35,957 nt of DNA from an uncultured Muribaculaceae bacterium (GTDB lineage Bacteria > Bacteroidota > Bacteroidia > Bacteroidales > Muribaculaceae), in the NCBI GenBank assembly GCA_910584545.1, contig CAJUBC010000021.1, positions 1 to 35,957 of the forward strand. The letters run 5' to 3'. Under the pieces are notes generated by a model. The model saw only the letters and a program-made list of their open reading frames with translations, searched no databases and was not told the origin of the DNA. The position numbers and the translations under genes are program-made. Below are positions 25,556 through 33,552 of the stretch, in pieces. How positions within the stretch are numbered: position 1 is the stretch's first letter; every line of letters begins with the position of its first letter.

Positions 25556-26473
25556 ATGACGGCACGAAGTATATTGACCCTGTGCGCATTGCTTTTCACC
25601 ATGGCTGTTGGACACGCCGCCGGCGATGGGAAAGGGCAAGGCGAGGTGCCGGAGATGTTCCTGAAAGTAGAGACTCCCTCCGACCGCGCCTATGTAGGTG
25701 AGGCTGTCGTGTTTGATGTGATGCTGTACACTTCAGATCCCAATGTGGTGGACGTGGCTGCGGTCTCGCCTCTGAAGCTGCGTCGCGGTGAGTTCTCTGA
25801 CCTGAAACGCGTTCCGGTTTCGAAATCATACGAAAACGTGAGAATACGTGACCGGCAGTTCTATAAGATACCTGTGGATTGTTTCGTCGGCTCTGTGGCA
25901 GATAAAGGAAAGTATGAGGTGGAAGGCCCCGTGTATGCGGTGACCGTAAGCCGCCCCGTGATATATAATGATCCATTCTGGGGAAGGATGCGCTCGAGCG
26001 AGACGCACCGGTACGAACTGAAAGGGGCCGACTATAAGTTTTCTGTTTCCGCGCTTCCGGATGCAGGGAAATTCACTTCCTTCTCTGGCGCTGTGGGGAA
26101 TTTCGATGTCCGTACCGTGGTGCCGCGTGGCGATATAATTGTAGGGGAGGATGCGGTTGCATACGTGATTGTGGAAGGTGAGGGTTTCCTCGGTGATGAC
26201 ATAATGCCTGAATATCGCTCGGCGTTCGGTAACGGGATGAGACTTAAATCGGTTTCCCCGTCACGCGAATCGTATATGTCTGATGGTCGGTTGATGTCAC
26301 GTATCACGATCGAGTGTACGTTTATCCCCGAGACAAGGGAGAACTGTGAGATCGGCCCCGTTTCTTTCGAATTCTTCAACCCGAAATCGAAATCGTACGA
26401 ATCTGTCAAGTCCGGCTCGGTTCCGGTCGAAGTAAAGTCCTCCACAATAAGAAGAGAGGCGATTGATATTTAA
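25556..26473 (+). CDS. short BatD-like periplasmic protein
   Basis: 305 residues. A signal peptide (to about 21) is followed by beta-sandwich domains with a BatD-like layout: VETPSDRAYVGEAVVFDVMLYT, later YNDPFWG, GKFTSFSGAVGNFDV and a closing IGPVSFEFFNPKSKSYESV, which parallel segments of the full BatD that follows (YHDPFFG, PADFSGGVGKFSI, KLVYFNPETQKYET). It lacks the transmembrane helix and cytoplasmic tail of BatD. It starts 1 base after batC. It may be a soluble subunit that competes with or complements BatD. It is not a truncated pseudogene by any sign I can see: the frame is open and ends naturally. Confidence 0.78.
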   Translation: MTARSILTLCALLFTMAVGHAAGDGKGQGEVPEMFLKVETPSDRAYVGEAVVFDVMLYTSDPNVVDVAAVSPLKLRRGEFSDLKRVPVSKSYENVRIRDRQFYKIPVDCFVGSVADKGKYEVEGPVYAVTVSRPVIYNDPFWGRMRSSETHRYELKGADYKFSVSALPDAGKFTSFSGAVGNFDVRTVVPRGDIIVGEDAVAYVIVEGEGFLGDDIMPEYRSAFGNGMRLKSVSPSRESYMSDGRLMSRITIECTFIPETRENCEIGPVSFEFFNPKSKSYESVKSGSVPVEVKSSTIRREAIDI

Positions 26474-26550
26474 GCCCCCGCTTGAGATCATAGTTGTCTT
26501 CAGGTTTGGGATTTGACCCGTTTTAGACTGACCTAATTGAAATTACTTAG

Positions 26551-28410
26551 ATGAAGAGAATAGGTATACTTGCTTTGTTGATGTTGCTGCTGACCGGTAT
26601 CGGCTGGGGCGCGTCGGTAAGGCTTTCCCAGAGTCCCGGACGCGGAAAGCGTACTGTGGAAGTGGGCGATATGTTCTATATTTATATGGAGGTGCAGGAC
26701 ATCGACGCGCGTCCCGAGGTTCCGAAGAGTGTCCCGGGCGCAAAGGTGATGTATTTCGAACGCACCGGGCAGAGCTCATCTTTTTCGAGCGTGAACGGTA
26801 GAACCACTCAGAGCTTCAGCTATACCTATACCATAACGCTGCGCGCCACCAAAGAGGGTTCGTTTTCATACGGCCCGGTCACGGTGGGAGGTGTCCGCAG
26901 TAACAAGGTCTCATACCATATAGGCGCTCAGGGTGCGCAGGGCAGCCCGGCTCCATCGGGAGCCGTTCCCGGCAATAGCCGCGCAGGTGCCGACTCCGAC
27001 AAGCCTAAGTTCATCGGCAAGGGAGACGGAAATCTTTTTCTGAGGGCGTCCGTCTCGAAAAGTTCTGCTTACGAGCAGGAGGCTCTTGTCTACACAGTGA
27101 AGCTTTACACCACATACGATGCCATAAAGTTCATCGGTGCCAGCGCCGCTCCGAAATTCGATGGCTTCGTTGTCGAGGAATCCAAAGCGATCTCCTCGCA
27201 GCTGAACTACGAGACATATAACGGTAAGACATACGCCACCGCTGTGATAGCGCGGTATATCATTTTCCCACAGATGACTGGCTCGCTGAAGGTTTCCGGC
27301 AACACCTATACTGTCGCTGTTGACCAGCGAGAGTATTACCATGACCCGTTCTTCGGAAGTATGTCTTACAGCACTCCGCTTCAGCTTAATGTCACTCCGA
27401 ACGATCTTTCCGTGAACGTCAAGCCACTTCCGGTGCCTAAGCCGGCTGACTTCTCAGGAGGCGTCGGCAAGTTCTCGATCACCTCAAGTCTTAAGTCTTC
27501 GGAATTCAAGACTAATCAGGCAGCGGCGATAGTCTACACGGTATCCGGTTCCGGAAACCTAAAGTATGTGCAGCTTCCCGACCTGCAGTCGGTCTATCCG
27601 CCGCAGATCGAGATATATACCCCCACAACCAAACAGAATATCTCGGCGGGGAGCTCGAACGTATCAGGTAATGTCACGTTCGACTATACCTTCATGCCTC
27701 TCGAGGAGGGTAATGTGATCATCCCTGAAGTAAAGCTCGTTTATTTCAATCCGGAGACTCAGAAGTACGAGACGTCGGTTGCCCGTGGATATACCGTCAA
27801 TGTAGGCAAGGGAAAGTCTTCGGCCCGCTCGCAGAGCCGTAAGACCGTCAGGTTCAATCCGGAACTTCTCAGGGTGAACCCCGACAAGCTCTCTGTACGG
27901 CATGTCCCCGTGATACGCAGTTTCCCCTATTGGCTCTGCTTCATCCTGCCTGTGGTGATTCTTGCGGTGGCGTTGATTGTCTACAAACGATATGTCTCGA
28001 TGCATGCGGATATCGCGGCTCTCAACAGCCGCAGAGCCGACAAGCTTGCACGCCGTCGTCTTAAACGTGCCCATGACGCATTGCGCAAGGGGGATGTCGA
28101 GAATTTCTATACAGAGTTGCTCAAGGCCCTGTGGGGTTATCTCGGCGATAAACTCAAGATGCCTACCTCTGAGCTGATGCGTGACAATATACGTCAGGTA
28201 CTCGCCGAAAAGGGTATTCCGGAGTCCGTCGTCGAGGACCTCATATCCCTGATTGACGAGGCCGAATTTGCGAAATATTCCTCCGCAGGTGGCAAAGAGG
28301 GCATAGATGCCGCTTACTCCCATGCTATTGATACAATCAACAGCCTGGAGGAGTCTTTCAAAACATCAAAAACATCGTCACACAAAAACATCGTTAGCAA
28401 TGACAAGTAA
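26551..28410 (+). CDS. batD: BatD
   Basis: 619 residues. Signal peptide (1-20), a long beta-rich periplasmic part made of several Ig/CARDB-like domains (about 21-450), one transmembrane helix (about 460-481) and a helical cytoplasmic tail (482-619) containing FYTELLKALWGYLG and AEFAKYSS. A Gly/Ser/Ala-rich linker lies near 128-150. Part of the Bat complex, with the periplasmic domains probably sensing or holding client proteins. The batE start overlaps its end by 11 bases. Confidence 0.93.
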   Translation: MKRIGILALLMLLLTGIGWGASVRLSQSPGRGKRTVEVGDMFYIYMEVQDIDARPEVPKSVPGAKVMYFERTGQSSSFSSVNGRTTQSFSYTYTITLRATKEGSFSYGPVTVGGVRSNKVSYHIGAQGAQGSPAPSGAVPGNSRAGADSDKPKFIGKGDGNLFLRASVSKSSAYEQEALVYTVKLYTTYDAIKFIGASAAPKFDGFVVEESKAISSQLNYETYNGKTYATAVIARYIIFPQMTGSLKVSGNTYTVAVDQREYYHDPFFGSMSYSTPLQLNVTPNDLSVNVKPLPVPKPADFSGGVGKFSITSSLKSSEFKTNQAAAIVYTVSGSGNLKYVQLPDLQSVYPPQIEIYTPTTKQNISAGSSNVSGNVTFDYTFMPLEEGNVIIPEVKLVYFNPETQKYETSVARGYTVNVGKGKSSARSQSRKTVRFNPELLRVNPDKLSVRHVPVIRSFPYWLCFILPVVILAVALIVYKRYVSMHADIAALNSRRADKLARRRLKRAHDALRKGDVENFYTELLKALWGYLGDKLKMPTSELMRDNIRQVLAEKGIPESVVEDLISLIDEAEFAKYSSAGGKEGIDAAYSHAIDTINSLEESFKTSKTSSHKNIVSNDK

Positions 28411-29236
28411 AATGTTGGGAAGATTTATAGCCGTGTTGACGGTTGCGCTGTCTTCGCAGTTGGTCTGCGCCGCTGATGCGCCGGTGGATAAAATGCTGGC
28501 AGAGGCTGATTCGGCTTATTCGGCGGGAGAGTATTCGGAAGCGGTTAGGATTTATGGCGATGTGGCTTCCAGGCAGGGAACATCGGCATCTTTGCTTGTC
28601 AATCTCGGAAACGCATATGTCAAGTCTGGAGATCTCGGCCGTGGCCGGCTCGCTTACGAGAGGGCTTTGCTGGAGAATCCGGGCGAAAAGGAAGCCCGCA
28701 ACAATATAGATTATATCGAGACAAGGGTCTCCGACAATAACCGTGCCGAGGCCAAGGGTAGCAAGGTGTCGGTATCTCCTGAGTCCGAATCTTTCTTCTC
28801 TATGATGAAGACATACGTTACTCGCCGTCACACTTCAGATGCCTGGGCATGGTGGGGTGCTTCCTTCTTTATTCTCGCCATCTTCTGTCTTGCTCTCTAT
28901 CTCTTCTCCTCGGAAGTGGTGATACGGAAAATCGGTTTCTTCGCTGGAATCGGTGCCGGTGTGCTTTGCGTGATAGCTATGGTCTGTGCTTTCTCGGCGG
29001 CATCCGCCCTTGAAAACAACGATGAGGGTGTCATTACTGCCTACAAGGTGAACCTGCTCGACAGTCCCGATGAGAATGGAAAGAAGTCGAAATATCCTCT
29101 CACACGCGGAACTCTCATGAAGGTGCTCGATGAGGAGAGGGATGATGCGGGAAAGGTAATGTGGTACAAGGTGCGGCTCAATTCCGATTTCGTCGGCTGG
29201 ATCCGTCCTGCGGATTTCGAGACTGTGGCGATGTGA
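28400..29236 (+). CDS. batE: BatE, TPR and SH3-like protein
   Basis: 278 residues. Signal peptide, TPR repeats (about 28-110; NLGNAYVKSGDLGRGRLAYERALLENP is clear), two adjacent transmembrane helices (about 150-205), and a C-terminal bacterial SH3-like domain (about 210-278) ending YKVRLNSDFVGWIRPADFE. This is the usual BatE plan. The ATG at 28400 overlaps batD; an ATG at 28412 just after the batD stop is an equally good start. It ends the operon; a noncoding region of 310 bases follows. Confidence 0.92.
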   Translation: MTSKMLGRFIAVLTVALSSQLVCAADAPVDKMLAEADSAYSAGEYSEAVRIYGDVASRQGTSASLLVNLGNAYVKSGDLGRGRLAYERALLENPGEKEARNNIDYIETRVSDNNRAEAKGSKVSVSPESESFFSMMKTYVTRRHTSDAWAWWGASFFILAIFCLALYLFSSEVVIRKIGFFAGIGAGVLCVIAMVCAFSAASALENNDEGVITAYKVNLLDSPDENGKKSKYPLTRGTLMKVLDEERDDAGKVMWYKVRLNSDFVGWIRPADFETVAM

Positions 29237-29546
29237 CGGCAGTGAATTCAATTTTCAAGACAGATTACGTTTTAACAAGAAAGTTGTTCGATAGTCAGGC
29301 TTGGATTTTTAATTTTTGTGGCTCTTAAGGCTAAAAATCAAGTCGTTTTGCCAAATGTGTTATATAACATATATGAAAATGTGCAAAACATTTTGTTAAA
29401 ATAAAAGATTTGCTTAATTTAGCGAAAAAGATACAAAAGTTGTACCTTCTATAGCTCGATCCTCGTAAATCGAAGTTGTTTTAACTGCTTCATATATTAC
29501 ATCGGAATAGACAAACTCAAGTATAATAATCAAAAAATTACTAAAT
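29237..29546. other. 310-bp AT-rich noncoding region after batE with palindromes
   Basis: No coding frame is supported here. It holds an imperfect 11-12 bp inverted repeat (29300-29311 with 29332-29342) that may end the Bat transcript, a perfect 12-bp palindrome TGTTATATAACA (29358-29369), CAAAA-CA-TTTTG (29384-29395), TACAA-AAG-TTGTA (29432-29444), and TCGAT/ATCGA (29456-29473). No exact TAnnTTTG box was found; a near match, AAGATTTG, is at 29405-29412. The likely role is promoter/operator for the 85-residue DNA-binding protein. Confidence 0.6.
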
Positions 29547-29804
29547 ATGAGCAAGACGATCACATTCAATGAACTTCGCCGTCTCAAAGACAGCTTGCCT
29601 GACGGCTCCACTCATCGCATTGCCGACGAACTCAACGTTACCGTTCAGACAGTCCGCAACTACTTCGGAGGCGTCAACTATCAGTTTGGAAAGAACCAGG
29701 GTCTGCACATCGAACCGGGTCCCGACGGTGGAATCGTCGTTCTCGATGACACCACAATCTACGACATGGCTGTAAAAATCCTCGAGGAACAGAACAATAA
29801 GTGA
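29547..29804 (+). CDS. small HTH DNA-binding protein (Bacteroidota family)
   Basis: 85 residues. The segment HRIADELNVTVQTVRNYFGG (about 23-42) is a clear helix-turn-helix, followed by a short conserved HIEPGPDGGIVVLDDTTIYDMA end. This compact protein is recognisable as a widespread Bacteroidales DNA-binding protein of unknown targets. It has no ligand domain. The palindrome-rich region upstream is a natural candidate for its own operator. It lies 43 bases before the universal stress gene in the same direction. Confidence 0.8.
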   Translation: MSKTITFNELRRLKDSLPDGSTHRIADELNVTVQTVRNYFGGVNYQFGKNQGLHIEPGPDGGIVVLDDTTIYDMAVKILEEQNNK

Positions 29805-29819
29805 CATTTTTCGGTTTTT

Positions 29820-29848
29820 TTAAGTGTATCAACCAATCGAACACTTAA
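29820..29848 (+). promoter_or_regulatory. inverted repeat touching the usp start codon
   Basis: TTAAGTGT (29820-29827) and ACACTTAA (29841-29848) are perfect inverted repeats with a 13-nt loop. The final A is the A of the ATG at 29848. As RNA it would fold at the initiation site; as DNA it is an operator-like palindrome. A T-rich run (TTTTTTCGGTTTTTTT) lies just upstream. Confidence 0.5.
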
Positions 29849-30966
29849 TGGAAAATTATCTGACACTTGCGGTTCATACGCGCGCTCGCGCGGAAAGGCT
29901 TAAGGACATTCTCGAAAGTCACGATGTAGAGGTGACGCTGGACGAAATGAATCTTCCGGAGTTCCCGGATCTCGAGGCTTTCAGAGTAGGGATACCTATA
30001 GCGAAACTGCCCGTCGCCCTCAAGCTTATGGAAAGTGTTGAGAATAATTCTTCCGCCGGAATTGAAATGAAAATGGCGGGAATGAGCGGTACGCTGCTCA
30101 TCCCCGTCGATTTTTCCGAGTCGAGCATCCTTGCCGTAAAGGTGGGTTTCTCTCTCGCTTATAAGATAGGTATCCGCCCGATTATCCTCCATACCTATCT
30201 CTCACCGATCTTTACTCCAACCGACCAGATCGATCCTACTGTCGGTATGGTGCCTGACGGAGCCGTGGTGATAGAGGATCGCGACATGTATGGGATTGAG
30301 TCGCGTCAACTTGAGAAATTCAAGACGAAAGTGCGCGGGATGCAGGAGAATGGCGAGCTTCCTGACCTGCGCTTCTCCACTCTTCTTCTCGAAGGGGTCC
30401 CGGAGGAGGTTATCATCGACTATTGCAAGGAGCATCTGCCGATGATGGTGGTGATGGCCACTCGCGGAGTCAGCCGCAAGGAGGAGGACCTCGTGGGCAG
30501 CGTGACCGCTGAAGTGCTTGATTCTTGCAGGGTCCCTGTTTTCGCCGTGCCTGAGAACTATAAGATGCCAAAGGTGGAGGATATCCGTAAATTGGTGATG
30601 CTCTGCACTCTCGAGCGGCATGACATCACGGCGGTGAGGGCGCTCATGCAGATTTTCAATTACCCCACGTGCGAGTTCTGGCTCGTCCCGGTCGAGGAAA
30701 AGAACTCTTTGAATAATACAGGTAAGAAGCTGTCGGAACTGCGGAATTTCTTTACGCATACCTATCCGATGTCGGAGTTTCACAAACATCCGCTCGATGA
30801 CGGAGATTTCAGCGACGGTCTGGATAAGTTCATCCGTGAGCACGACATACAGCTGCTGATAGTCCCCAACAGGAAGACCAACGTCTTCAGCAGGATATTC
30901 CGCCCCTCGATAGCTCATAAATGTCTGTTCAGAAGGGATATGCCTCTCCTTGCCCTTCCGGTGTGA
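29848..30966 (+). CDS. universal stress protein with extra N-terminal domain
   Basis: 372 residues from ATG 29848 (an in-frame GTG at 29824 lies inside the inverted repeat and was not chosen). Residues 1-70 (HTRARAERLKDILESHDVEVTLDEMNL ...) look like a small DUF2007/PII-like signal-transducing fold. A full Usp domain follows (about 80-230), with a GTLLIPVDFSESS strand-loop and a partial nucleotide motif (G-x9-GS in RGVSRKEEDLVGS). A second, degenerate Usp-like domain covers the rest. It is likely a stress-response protein of unknown ligand. The first Gly of the ATP motif is missing, so nucleotide binding is uncertain. Confidence 0.82.
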   Translation: MENYLTLAVHTRARAERLKDILESHDVEVTLDEMNLPEFPDLEAFRVGIPIAKLPVALKLMESVENNSSAGIEMKMAGMSGTLLIPVDFSESSILAVKVGFSLAYKIGIRPIILHTYLSPIFTPTDQIDPTVGMVPDGAVVIEDRDMYGIESRQLEKFKTKVRGMQENGELPDLRFSTLLLEGVPEEVIIDYCKEHLPMMVVMATRGVSRKEEDLVGSVTAEVLDSCRVPVFAVPENYKMPKVEDIRKLVMLCTLERHDITAVRALMQIFNYPTCEFWLVPVEEKNSLNNTGKKLSELRNFFTHTYPMSEFHKHPLDDGDFSDGLDKFIREHDIQLLIVPNRKTNVFSRIFRPSIAHKCLFRRDMPLLALPV

Positions 30967-30991
30967 ACGGATTAGGTTATAATGCTAAAGA

Positions 30992-33463
30992 ATGATTTAT
31001 CCGGAAGATTTCGAAAAGAAAATAGGATTTGATTCAATACGTTCCGGCCTTCTTGAGAAGTGCGCCGGCAGATTGGGAAAGGATGAAGTGCTCGGTATGG
31101 CATTTTCATCCGATTTCAATGTTATACGCCATAGGCTCGACTGTGTGCGTGAAATGGTGGATATTATCGAAAGGAATCTCCCTTATCCATCTCCCTCGCC
31201 TCATGATGTGCTCCCTTATCTCACTGAAATCAAAGCACAGGGTTCCTTTATGGTTGCCGAGAGACTGTACCGTCTGATGACTGTGCTGATCTCGTTTTCG
31301 GAGATTAATTCTTTCTTCTCCTCGCAGAAGGAGGGCGAGGAGATGAAGCCTCTGTTTCCCGCGCTCTCGCAGGAGGTGGAAGCGATGATGTCGTTTCCGT
31401 TGCTTGTGTCGACTATCTCTTCGGCTGTCAATAAATTCGGAGAGGTGAAGGACTCGGCGTCGCCTGAACTTTATTCTATCCGCGAGTCCATCAGGCGTGC
31501 CTCAGGTTCGATGCAGCGCGCCATGAGGCGCGTGATTGACGCCGCAGTGGCACGTGGAATAGTCGATAAGGATGTGTCTCCATCCATACGTGACGGCAGG
31601 ATGGTGCTTCCGGTAGCCGCCGGCAGCAAGCGGGAGATTTCGGGTATTGTCCATGATGAAAGTGCCACCGGCAAGACTGTCTTCATTGAACCTGCCGAAG
31701 TTGTCGAGGCCGGTAACCGTCTCCGTGAGCTGGAGATAGAGGAGAAACGGGAGATAGTGCAGATTCTCACGAGAATAGCCGATGTGATCCGTCCTCATAT
31801 TGAGGATGTCACCAAGTGCTGTATGCTTCTCGGTCGTCTTGATTTCATCGAGGCTAAAGCCCGCTTTTCCATCGAAGTCGGAGGCGCGATGCCCAACATC
31901 TGTATGAATCCGGAGATAGAGTGGTATCATGCGGTGCATCCTGGCCTTCTCCTCTCTTTGCGCCAGCATGGTCGCGAGGCCGTGCCGCTAAACATAACTC
32001 TCACCGAGGAAAAGAGAATTCTGATCATATCTGGTCCTAATGCCGGCGGCAAATCCGTATGCCTGAAGACCGTGGCGGTTGTGCAGTATATGATGCAGTG
32101 CGGTATGTTGCCGACACTGTATTATAATTCCCACATGGGTGTGTTCAGAAGCATCTTCATCGACATCGGCGATGAGCAGTCGTTCGAAAACGATCTGTCG
32201 ACTTACTCCTCCCATCTCCGCAACATGCGCTTTTTCCTGCGCAATGCCGATAGTCGCTCGCTGATTCTCGCCGATGAGATGGGATCCGGAACCGAGCCGC
32301 AGATTGGTGGAGCTATGGCTCAGGCTATCCTTTCGCAACTCGGAAAGTCCGGATGCATGGGGGTCGTTACCACCCACTTCCAGAATCTGAAGACTTTTGC
32401 CGAGGGCACTCCCGGATTCGTCAACGGCGCGATGTTGTACGACCGTCAGCATCTGCAGCCTACTTTCCAATTGTCAATCGGAACTCCGGGTAGTTCTTTC
32501 GCTCTCGACATCGCTCATAAGATGGGACTTCCCCGCGAGGTGATAGAGGAGGCTAAGGAGATTGTGGGCAGCGAATATGTCAATATCGACAGATATCTGT
32601 CGGATATCGCGCGCGACCGTCGGTATTGGTCAGGCAAACGTCAGAATATAAGGGAGAAGGAGGCTAAACTCGATGGAATCCTCTCCCGATATGAGGAATT
32701 GGCTGGCGATCTGCGGGCTCAGCGTAAGGCTATTATTGACGATGCGCGCAAGGAGGCGAAAGAAATCCTCGAGGGCGTGAATGCCAGGATAGAAAAGACC
32801 ATCCTTGAAATCAGAAACGCGCAGGCCGAAAAGGAGAAGACCAAGGAACTTCGGCGTGAACTCAAGGATTTTGCTGACGATACTGTCAACTCGGAGGAGT
32901 CGGTTGCGGAGGATGCGCGTCTCCGCAAACTGAAAAGCAAGAGGAAAAAGCAGAATCCTGTTCCTAAGAAGACAGAGGAGATTGTCGCCGAGAAGGGGGT
33001 TCCGGGTGTCGGAGACTATGTCAAACTGTCGGGCGGCTCAACCGTCGGAAAGGTATTGTCGATATCCGGTAAGAAAGCTGAAGTCGCCTTCGGTGCGCTG
33101 AGGACTACTACGGATCTCGGTAAGCTCGAAAAGGTGAGGAAGCCGAAGGAATCGCTCCAGTCAGGTATATCGTCGATTTCTTCCTCCACCTCGGAAGAGA
33201 GCCGCCAACGGCAGCTGAATTTCTCTACGGAGATTGATGTGCGCGGTATGCGCGCCGACGAGGCGATCCAGGCTGTGACTTATTTTCTTGATGATGCGGT
33301 GCAGTTCTGTGCCGGGCGCGTCAGAATCCTGCACGGAACCGGTCATGGTATACTCAAAACATTGATAAGACAACAGTTGCAGGCTAACACGGCAGTCAAG
33401 AGTTTCGCTGATGAGGATATCCGTTTCGGCGGAGCAGGAATCACAGTAGTCGAACTTGAGTGA
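30992..33463 (+). CDS. mutS2: MutS2 endonuclease / Smr-domain protein
   Basis: 823 residues. MutS2 limits recombination or rescues stalled ribosomes, depending on species. N-terminal core helical domain, then the MutS ATPase: Walker A GPNAGGKS at 348-355, Walker B LADE with D428-E429, followed by ST-rich signature and TTHFQNLK. A long Lys/Glu/Arg coiled coil runs about 515-660. A KOW-like beta segment comes near 665-710 (GDYVKLSGGSTVGKVLSI). The Smr nuclease domain starts at IDVRG (748-752) and has HGTGHG at 781-786. It lies 25 bases after the usp gene, possibly in one transcript. Confidence 0.95.
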   Translation: MIYPEDFEKKIGFDSIRSGLLEKCAGRLGKDEVLGMAFSSDFNVIRHRLDCVREMVDIIERNLPYPSPSPHDVLPYLTEIKAQGSFMVAERLYRLMTVLISFSEINSFFSSQKEGEEMKPLFPALSQEVEAMMSFPLLVSTISSAVNKFGEVKDSASPELYSIRESIRRASGSMQRAMRRVIDAAVARGIVDKDVSPSIRDGRMVLPVAAGSKREISGIVHDESATGKTVFIEPAEVVEAGNRLRELEIEEKREIVQILTRIADVIRPHIEDVTKCCMLLGRLDFIEAKARFSIEVGGAMPNICMNPEIEWYHAVHPGLLLSLRQHGREAVPLNITLTEEKRILIISGPNAGGKSVCLKTVAVVQYMMQCGMLPTLYYNSHMGVFRSIFIDIGDEQSFENDLSTYSSHLRNMRFFLRNADSRSLILADEMGSGTEPQIGGAMAQAILSQLGKSGCMGVVTTHFQNLKTFAEGTPGFVNGAMLYDRQHLQPTFQLSIGTPGSSFALDIAHKMGLPREVIEEAKEIVGSEYVNIDRYLSDIARDRRYWSGKRQNIREKEAKLDGILSRYEELAGDLRAQRKAIIDDARKEAKEILEGVNARIEKTILEIRNAQAEKEKTKELRRELKDFADDTVNSEESVAEDARLRKLKSKRKKQNPVPKKTEEIVAEKGVPGVGDYVKLSGGSTVGKVLSISGKKAEVAFGALRTTTDLGKLEKVRKPKESLQSGISSISSSTSEESRQRQLNFSTEIDVRGMRADEAIQAVTYFLDDAVQFCAGRVRILHGTGHGILKTLIRQQLQANTAVKSFADEDIRFGGAGITVVELE

Positions 33464-33481
33464 TATTCCGGAAATTTTGTG

Positions 33482-33489
33482 TAAATTTG
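33482..33489 (+). promoter_or_regulatory. Bacteroidota -7 promoter box for the SGNH gene
   Basis: TAAATTTG matches TAnnTTTG, 63 bases before the ATG at 33553 in the gap after mutS2. No clear -33 box at the usual spacing. Confidence 0.5.
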
Positions 33490-33552
33490 TAGCTTGTTTC
33501 GAATCTCGGCTGCGTTCGTGTATGCTGTAATGCGGAGAATTCGGTTGATAAG

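Noticed and set aside
29414..29611. Small antisense frame across the HTH gene's upstream region
   Set aside because: It overlaps the start of the HTH gene on the other strand, has no motif and no plausible start context.
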